Shown here in pieces: positions 28,821 through 32,760 of a DNA stretch of 32,760 nucleotides (its first letter is position 1; each line of letters begins with the position of its first letter). A program made the position numbers and the translations under genes. The notes below the pieces were generated by a model. It saw only the letters and a list, made by a program, of their open reading frames with translations, did not search any database and was not told the origin of the DNA. The stretch comes from a virus: positions 1 to 32,760 of IMG/VR virus record IMGVR_UViG_3300037485_000435, one strand, 5' to 3'.

Positions 28821-29887
28821 AAAAAGAATGTAAAAGATGCCTATTCACTTCTGACTTCTCAGTCTTGAATGACAAGCAATGTAACTACTGTGACCTACAT
28901 GATGAGCTACAGAAACAAGCCAATCCGGATGGGCTGCATGACATGCTCAACAAGATCAGAGAACATGGCTATGGTGACAAATATGATTGCATCATGGGCA
29001 TCAGTGGAGGACTAGACTCATCTACTCTGCTATATACTGCTGTACGTTACTGGGGGCTCAAGCCGCTAGTGATTCACTTCGATAATAACTGGAATGCTCC
29101 AGAGGCTGTACACAATATGCAGCAGCTAATCAAGAAGCTGAACGTGGATGCAATCACATACCAGGTGAATAAGGCTGAGTATGACAAGCTCAACGAAGCA
29201 TTCCTATACGCTGGCCTTCCTGATGCTGACATCCCCAATGACATCGCAATGACTAAACTGATGTACGATACAGCTCACAAGTACAAGATCAAGTATATCC
29301 TCAACGGGCATGATTTCAGAACTGAGGGATCTACACCAGCTGCATGGACCTACATGGATGCCAAATACATCAGGTCAGTGTACAAGGCTTATACTCAGTC
29401 AGAGCTGACCAACTATCCACTATTCACATTCAAGGACCAACTATTCTATGCTTGGAAAGGAATCAAGAACGTGAGACCATTCCACTACGGATTCGATAGA
29501 GATACTATGGAGCTAGAGATGAAACGTCTGATCAGCTGGCAAGACTATGGCGGCAAGCATTGTGAGAATGTTTACACTGAATTCGTAGGTAGCTATCTAC
29601 TGCCAAATAAGTTTGGAATAGATAAACGAATTGTATATCTTTCTGCACAAGTGAGGTCAGGCCGATTGACAAAGCAACAAGCTCGAGAATTGTTTGATGA
29701 GAAAGCTCAGTTTGACATGGAGAAATTCGGTGACTACCTACCTAAAGTTGAGGCACTGATAAACATCCGCAAAGGTGATAGAGCAAAATATGACAAGTAC
29801 AACTTCAAGGCATATAGGCCACTGATATGGATCCTAGTTAAATTGAAGGTAGTACCTTATACATTTTATACTAAATACTGCAAGTGA
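28817..29887 (+). CDS. PP-loop N-acetyl sugar amidotransferase-like enzyme
   Basis: This 356-residue protein belongs to the N-type PP-loop ATP pyrophosphatases, most like the N-acetyl sugar amidotransferases (WbpG/PseA group) that form acetamidino groups on surface sugars. A zinc-binding-type cluster CKRCLF..CNYC (Cys5, Cys8, Cys22, Cys25) opens the protein, SGGLDSS (63-69) is the PP motif, and LNGHDFRTEG is the usual second substrate region. Known partners that supply ammonia (HisH/HisF-like) are not encoded here, so host enzymes or a different nitrogen source would be needed. Modification of a phage or host glycan is the likely role. Confidence 0.75.
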   Translation: MKKECKRCLFTSDFSVLNDKQCNYCDLHDELQKQANPDGLHDMLNKIREHGYGDKYDCIMGISGGLDSSTLLYTAVRYWGLKPLVIHFDNNWNAPEAVHNMQQLIKKLNVDAITYQVNKAEYDKLNEAFLYAGLPDADIPNDIAMTKLMYDTAHKYKIKYILNGHDFRTEGSTPAAWTYMDAKYIRSVYKAYTQSELTNYPLFTFKDQLFYAWKGIKNVRPFHYGFDRDTMELEMKRLISWQDYGGKHCENVYTEFVGSYLLPNKFGIDKRIVYLSAQVRSGRLTKQQARELFDEKAQFDMEKFGDYLPKVEALINIRKGDRAKYDKYNFKAYRPLIWILVKLKVVPYTFYTKYCK

Positions 29888-30318
29888 TGCCAATACCAAC
29901 ACCAACACAATCAGAGTCTGAGAATGAATTCATCTCAAGATGTATGTCTGATGAGAAGATGAAAACTGAATACCAGAATGAAGCTCAAAGATATGCAGTA
30001 TGTGCCAGTCAATTTGCTGGTGAAAAGATATCATTTGATTATGATGGTACCATCTCAACAGCCAATGGCGAGATACTAGCAGCTGAATGGATCAGCAGAG
30101 GGGCAATAGTATACATCATTTCGGCAAGGTCAGGGAAAGTTGGAATGATGGCCAAGGCTGACAAGCTAGCTATACCTGAGTCAAGAGTCTATGCTACTGG
30201 ATCCAATAAGGCAAAAATTGAGAAGGTGCTGGAGCTAGGTGTTATAAAACACTATGATAATAATAATAATGTAGTTAATAGTTTACCTGGTATAGGTATA
30301 CTATATGGAACAAAATAA
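29887..30318 (+). CDS. HAD-like phosphatase with short N-terminal motif
   Basis: This 143-residue protein has HAD phosphatase motifs: SFDYDGT (Asp51, Asp53) as motif I, YIISARS as motif II, a GSNKAKIEK lysine region and HYDNN as the acidic motif. Before it lies a segment ENEFISRCMSDEKMKTEY plus AVCASQF (about residues 13-43) that also occurs as a short stand-alone or fused motif in phage proteins. So it is a fusion of that motif with a small phosphatase. The ATG overlaps the previous stop (TGATG). It ends the glycan-type cassette, 11 bases before the terminase genes. Confidence 0.65.
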   Translation: MPIPTPTQSESENEFISRCMSDEKMKTEYQNEAQRYAVCASQFAGEKISFDYDGTISTANGEILAAEWISRGAIVYIISARSGKVGMMAKADKLAIPESRVYATGSNKAKIEKVLELGVIKHYDNNNNVVNSLPGIGILYGTK

Positions 30319-30329
30319 CATATTACAGA

Positions 30330-30728
30330 ATGGCCTATTCTCAAGAAGTAATTGATCAGCTGGAGGACCTTGGATGGGAATATATTCAAGAGTGCCTGAA
30401 CAATACAAAGCCTCATGTCGCTGGTAGTGGTAAAGTAGTTGAGGTACCTGATAGACATATACCAACTATTGACTACTTTCTCAATATATGGATTCCTTTA
30501 AAATTAGATATGAAGCTAATTGATAGGAGAACTTGGTATAGATGGCTGAGAGAGGAGGGTGATAAAAGTCACACTATAAAAAATATTGACTCTGAATTCA
30601 TATCTCTAGGCAAGAACATTGTGGCCAATGAAGGGAAGGGAATCTTCTATGCTAAGAACAAATTTGGCATGCATGATCGCCAGCAAGTTGAAACTAGAAA
30701 TGTTGAAAACTTTGACTTTGATGAATGA
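30330..30728 (+). CDS. Terminase small subunit
   Basis: This 132-residue helical protein directly precedes and overlaps the large terminase gene (ATGA). The segment TIDYFLNIWIPLKL..LIDRRTWYRWL (about residues 46-70) fits an HTH-bearing DNA recognition domain, and the acidic end (NVENFDFDE) is typical for contact with the large subunit. It should recognise the packaging start on phage DNA. Assignment rests on position and architecture. No promoter consensus lies in the short upstream gap. Confidence 0.75.
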   Translation: MAYSQEVIDQLEDLGWEYIQECLNNTKPHVAGSGKVVEVPDRHIPTIDYFLNIWIPLKLDMKLIDRRTWYRWLREEGDKSHTIKNIDSEFISLGKNIVANEGKGIFYAKNKFGMHDRQQVETRNVENFDFDE

Positions 30729-31927
30729 GTACAATCAAAGGCTACAAGCCACATCCTAATCAGAGGCACATCCATGATGCCATCAATAAGGGATCAGAAA
30801 AATACTATGCTTTAAATATCGGCAGACAGTTTGGCAAGACCTTACTTGGAATCAATCAGCTGCTGTACTGGGCCATCAATGATAGAGGCTGTCAGATAGC
30901 TTGGGTGACTCCAGTATATAAGCAAGGCAAGAAAGTCTTTGCTGAGCTTGAAAGAGCTACAAAGAACAGCGGACTATTTGAATTCAATAAGTCAGATCTC
31001 AGAGTCACTGGCTTTGGATCATCAATAGAATTCTTTAGCGGTGAACGGCCTGACAATATCAGAGGGAATACCTTCCATTACATGGTAGTAGATGAGATGG
31101 CCTTCACAAGACCAGAGCTGTGGAATGAGGTACTATCAGCAACAGTGATGGTGAAGGGTAGAAAGGTGATATTCATCAGCACTCCGAAAGGAAAGAATCA
31201 CTTTCATACCTTGTGCATGCAACCTAACTATGATCCAAGGTACAAGTACATCCACTTCACATCTTATGAGAATCCAATGATAGCTCCTGAAGAGCTTGAG
31301 GAAAGAAAGCGGTCATTGCCTGATCATATATTCAGACAAGAATACCTGGCTGAATTCATTGACAATGCATCCGGACTATTCAAGAACGTAAGGCAATCAG
31401 CTGGCACATGGACCAAGGGTGGCAAGTGCTATGCTGGACTTGACATTGGTAGGGCAGATGACTACACTGTGCTGACAATACTGAATGAGAAAGGTGAGAT
31501 GATATATGTCAACAGATGGCGGCATGATGAGTGGAACAAGATCATTGACAAGGTGGCTGATGTCATCAGAGCATATCAAGCGGTCACATTGATAGAGGTG
31601 AATAATCAAGGGGATATCTTTTACGAGATGCTATCCAGTAGACTGCGTAACCTGGTGAATCCATTCACTACAACTAGCAAGACAAAGCCAGTCATCATTG
31701 AGGATCTAGCACTAGCCTTTGAGCAATCGGATGTGAAGGTGGCTGATGAGCAATGGCTGATAGATGAGCTAGAAAATTTTACTTATATTTACAATCCGAA
31801 TACCAGATCAGTACAATACTCTGCACCACAAGGACTTCATGATGATGGTGTGATATCATTGGCACTGGCATGGCATTGCAAGAAAAACTATTCCAAGAGA
31901 GGTCAATATAAAATACTCAGAGCATGA
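30725..31927 (+). CDS. terL: Terminase large subunit
   Basis: This 400-residue packaging motor has both domains. The ATPase has Walker A GRQFGKT (33-39), Walker B MVVDE (120-124) and the coupling motif STPKG (152-156). The C-terminal RNase H-type nuclease has Asp240 in YAGLDIGRADD, Glu291 in LIEVNNQGD and Asp373/Asp374 in LHDDGVISLA. It cuts concatemers and pumps DNA into the prohead. It overlaps both neighbours by 4 bp. Confidence 0.95.
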   Translation: MSTIKGYKPHPNQRHIHDAINKGSEKYYALNIGRQFGKTLLGINQLLYWAINDRGCQIAWVTPVYKQGKKVFAELERATKNSGLFEFNKSDLRVTGFGSSIEFFSGERPDNIRGNTFHYMVVDEMAFTRPELWNEVLSATVMVKGRKVIFISTPKGKNHFHTLCMQPNYDPRYKYIHFTSYENPMIAPEELEERKRSLPDHIFRQEYLAEFIDNASGLFKNVRQSAGTWTKGGKCYAGLDIGRADDYTVLTILNEKGEMIYVNRWRHDEWNKIIDKVADVIRAYQAVTLIEVNNQGDIFYEMLSSRLRNLVNPFTTTSKTKPVIIEDLALAFEQSDVKVADEQWLIDELENFTYIYNPNTRSVQYSAPQGLHDDGVISLALAWHCKKNYSKRGQYKILRA

Positions 31928-32640
31928 CAAAGACAATAGAGGTAAGCTATCCACAAACAATCAAAGACTGCACTCCTGATCAGTTGACTAAATGGCTGAT
32001 GCTGGCACCAGTGATTCAGACTGCTAATAAATCACTGACTAATATGCTTGACTTTCAGTCACAGATGGTCAGTATATTTACTGGAGTGCCAATCAACAAG
32101 GTCAGAAAGATTCACATTGATGACATCATGCATTCCAGCACTACACTGCTAAAGATGTTGGCTGAGCACAAGACTTCTGAACCATCTGAATTCATAACTA
32201 TCGAAGGTCAGAGATATAGGTTTGAGCGTGACTTCTCACACATTGAGACCGGTCAGATCATTGACATGAAGCTCATTGATGATGTATCACAGAATCCATG
32301 TGAGGCACTAGCTATATGCTACATTGAAGAGGGGATGGAATACTGTCAAGAAGATAACAGAGGCAAGGTTCTGAATCCTAATAAAAAGAGGGAAGAGATA
32401 TTCAAGAGGTCCTTTCCAGGTGATGAGTTTTTGAATTACTTCGCTTTTTTTTTGCGAGAATCAGAGATGCGGAATCTCGCTATCTTGGGAATACAGACAG
32501 CGAAGCTGATGAATCAGAATCAGATAATGCACAAGAAACTCTTAGAGACAGCGAATGGTTTAACTGGACAAGAATCCTCATCAACCTGGCGCAGCAGCTT
32601 AATAAAGATGTGGATGAGATTACGAGGCAGCCGTATGTGA
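31924..32640 (+). CDS. Tail-assembly chaperone, unshifted product (G-like)
   Basis: The unshifted frame encodes 238 residues. The first 176 (up to the T-run) form the body, with IEGQRYRFERDFSHIETGQI near residue 98 and KREEIFKRSFPGDEFLNYF before the slippery site. It follows the large terminase gene. After the T-run at 32445-32453 the frame stays open for another 60 or so codons (LRESEMRNLAILGIQTAKL and a basic end RLRGSRM). G/GT-type chaperones hold the tape measure protein during tail assembly. The role is inferred mainly from the frameshift arrangement. Confidence 0.7.
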   Translation: MTKTIEVSYPQTIKDCTPDQLTKWLMLAPVIQTANKSLTNMLDFQSQMVSIFTGVPINKVRKIHIDDIMHSSTTLLKMLAEHKTSEPSEFITIEGQRYRFERDFSHIETGQIIDMKLIDDVSQNPCEALAICYIEEGMEYCQEDNRGKVLNPNKKREEIFKRSFPGDEFLNYFAFFLRESEMRNLAILGIQTAKLMNQNQIMHKKLLETANGLTGQESSSTWRSSLIKMWMRLRGSRM

Positions 32641-32711
32641 AGACCTTGTTTTGGATGAATTACTTCAAGCTGAAAGCGGAACAAGATTACATATTACAAA
32701 GACATGGCTGA
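31924..32711 (+). CDS. Tail-assembly chaperone, -1 frameshift product (GT-like)
   Basis: Slipping back by one base on the T-run joins codon 176 to a second frame open to TGA 32709-32711 (76-78 in the left copy), for a product of about 262 residues. The added 85 residues comprise an acidic linker (LGNTDSEADESESDN) and a well-formed domain with EWFNWTRILINLAQQLNK and FWMNYFKLKAEQDY, the profile of T domains. That frame is closed by a TGA at 32424-32426, with no ATG, GTG or TTG start before the T-run, so it cannot easily be made independently. Confidence 0.75.
32445..32454 (+). promoter_or_regulatory. Slippery sequence for -1 frameshift
   Basis: Nine Ts followed by G (zero frame GCT TTT TTT TTG) allow both tRNAs to re-pair after a one-base backward slip, the X-XXY-YYZ rule. 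The two overlapping open frames on either side support its use. Confidence 0.75.
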
Positions 32712-32760
32712 TGATCTGCAATTTCTTGATTCACTTGGTATCTCGCAGACTGAGCTTAGT
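32634..32760. repeat. Terminal overlap, right copy
   Basis: These bases are identical to 1-127. They hold the end of the chaperone gene and the beginning of the gp10-like gene, and should be counted once in the genome. Confidence 0.95.
32704..32760 (+). CDS. 5' end of gp10-like protein gene (repeat copy, partial)
   Basis: This is the same gene start as at 71, present again only because of the 127-bp overlap. It is cut by the window end after 19 codons. Confidence 0.9.
   Translation, partial: MADDLQFLDSLGISQTELS

Noticed and set aside
32704-32760. Second copy of the gp10-like gene
   Set aside because: It is part of the 127-bp assembly overlap and is the same locus as at 71.

Overview
The window is one complete circular genome of a tailed phage. 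Its last 127 bases repeat its first 127 exactly (1-127 = 32634-32760), so the unit length is 32,633 bp. An overlap of 127 bp, the largest k-mer of a common short-read assembler, points to closure of a circular assembly graph rather than a duplicated locus. The host is almost certainly a member of the Bacteroidetes (Bacteroidota): three intergenic promoters match the TTTG-N19-TAnnTTTG consensus of that phylum, Shine-Dalgarno sequences are nearly absent, and many proteins (BT4734/VirE_N-type primase, XkdF-like protease, TEDN/TEDG-tailed structural proteins, lysis cassette) have the look of Bacteroidetes phages. A tape measure protein, tail-assembly chaperones with a -1 frameshift and an HK97-like head set indicate a siphovirus. 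I see no integrase or CI-type repressor, so a virulent lifestyle is the simplest reading.

Layout. (1) 30330-32711, wrapping to 78: terminase small and large subunits, then the tail-assembly chaperone with its frameshift. (2) 71-9414: gp10-like neck protein, two large tail-tip proteins, small virion proteins, a fibre and a lectin-like adhesin with an internal duplication, then the tape measure gene. (3) 9401-10042: the only minus-strand gene, a Stealth-type sugar-phosphotransferase-like protein. (4) 10068-17873: prohead protease, scaffold, major capsid protein, tail tube candidate, portal, connector, terminator and a second tail fibre. (5) 17900-19118: three small membrane proteins (holin candidates) and an M15 peptidase endolysin, closed by a terminator. 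(6) 19213-20650: first early operon with many tiny overlapping genes, a DnaA domain IV-like protein and a wHTH protein. (7) 20651-20969: non-coding control region with repeated AATCGG motifs, a promoter and a structured leader RNA. (8) 20970-27577: replication and recombination (primase-helicase, VRR-NUC nuclease, ERF annealase, YqaJ-like exonuclease, SSB-like protein) and a sigma-like factor. (9) 27574-30318: an overlapping glycan-type cassette (GT2-like, SAM methyltransferase, N-acetyl sugar amidotransferase-like, HAD phosphatase).

How it fits together. Host RNA polymerase can read the three consensus promoters in the early half. The late half has no such promoter in its intergenic gaps, and a sigma-like protein at 26433-26930 is a candidate late activator. 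Within the late operon, hairpins sit directly after the capsid gene, after the tube candidate and before the tape measure gene, which could set protein ratios. The most interesting signals are the structured leader RNA and repeat cluster at 20657-20952, the sugar-modification cassette plus the Stealth-like gene, the frameshift across the contig ends, and the recently homogenised repeat in the adhesin.
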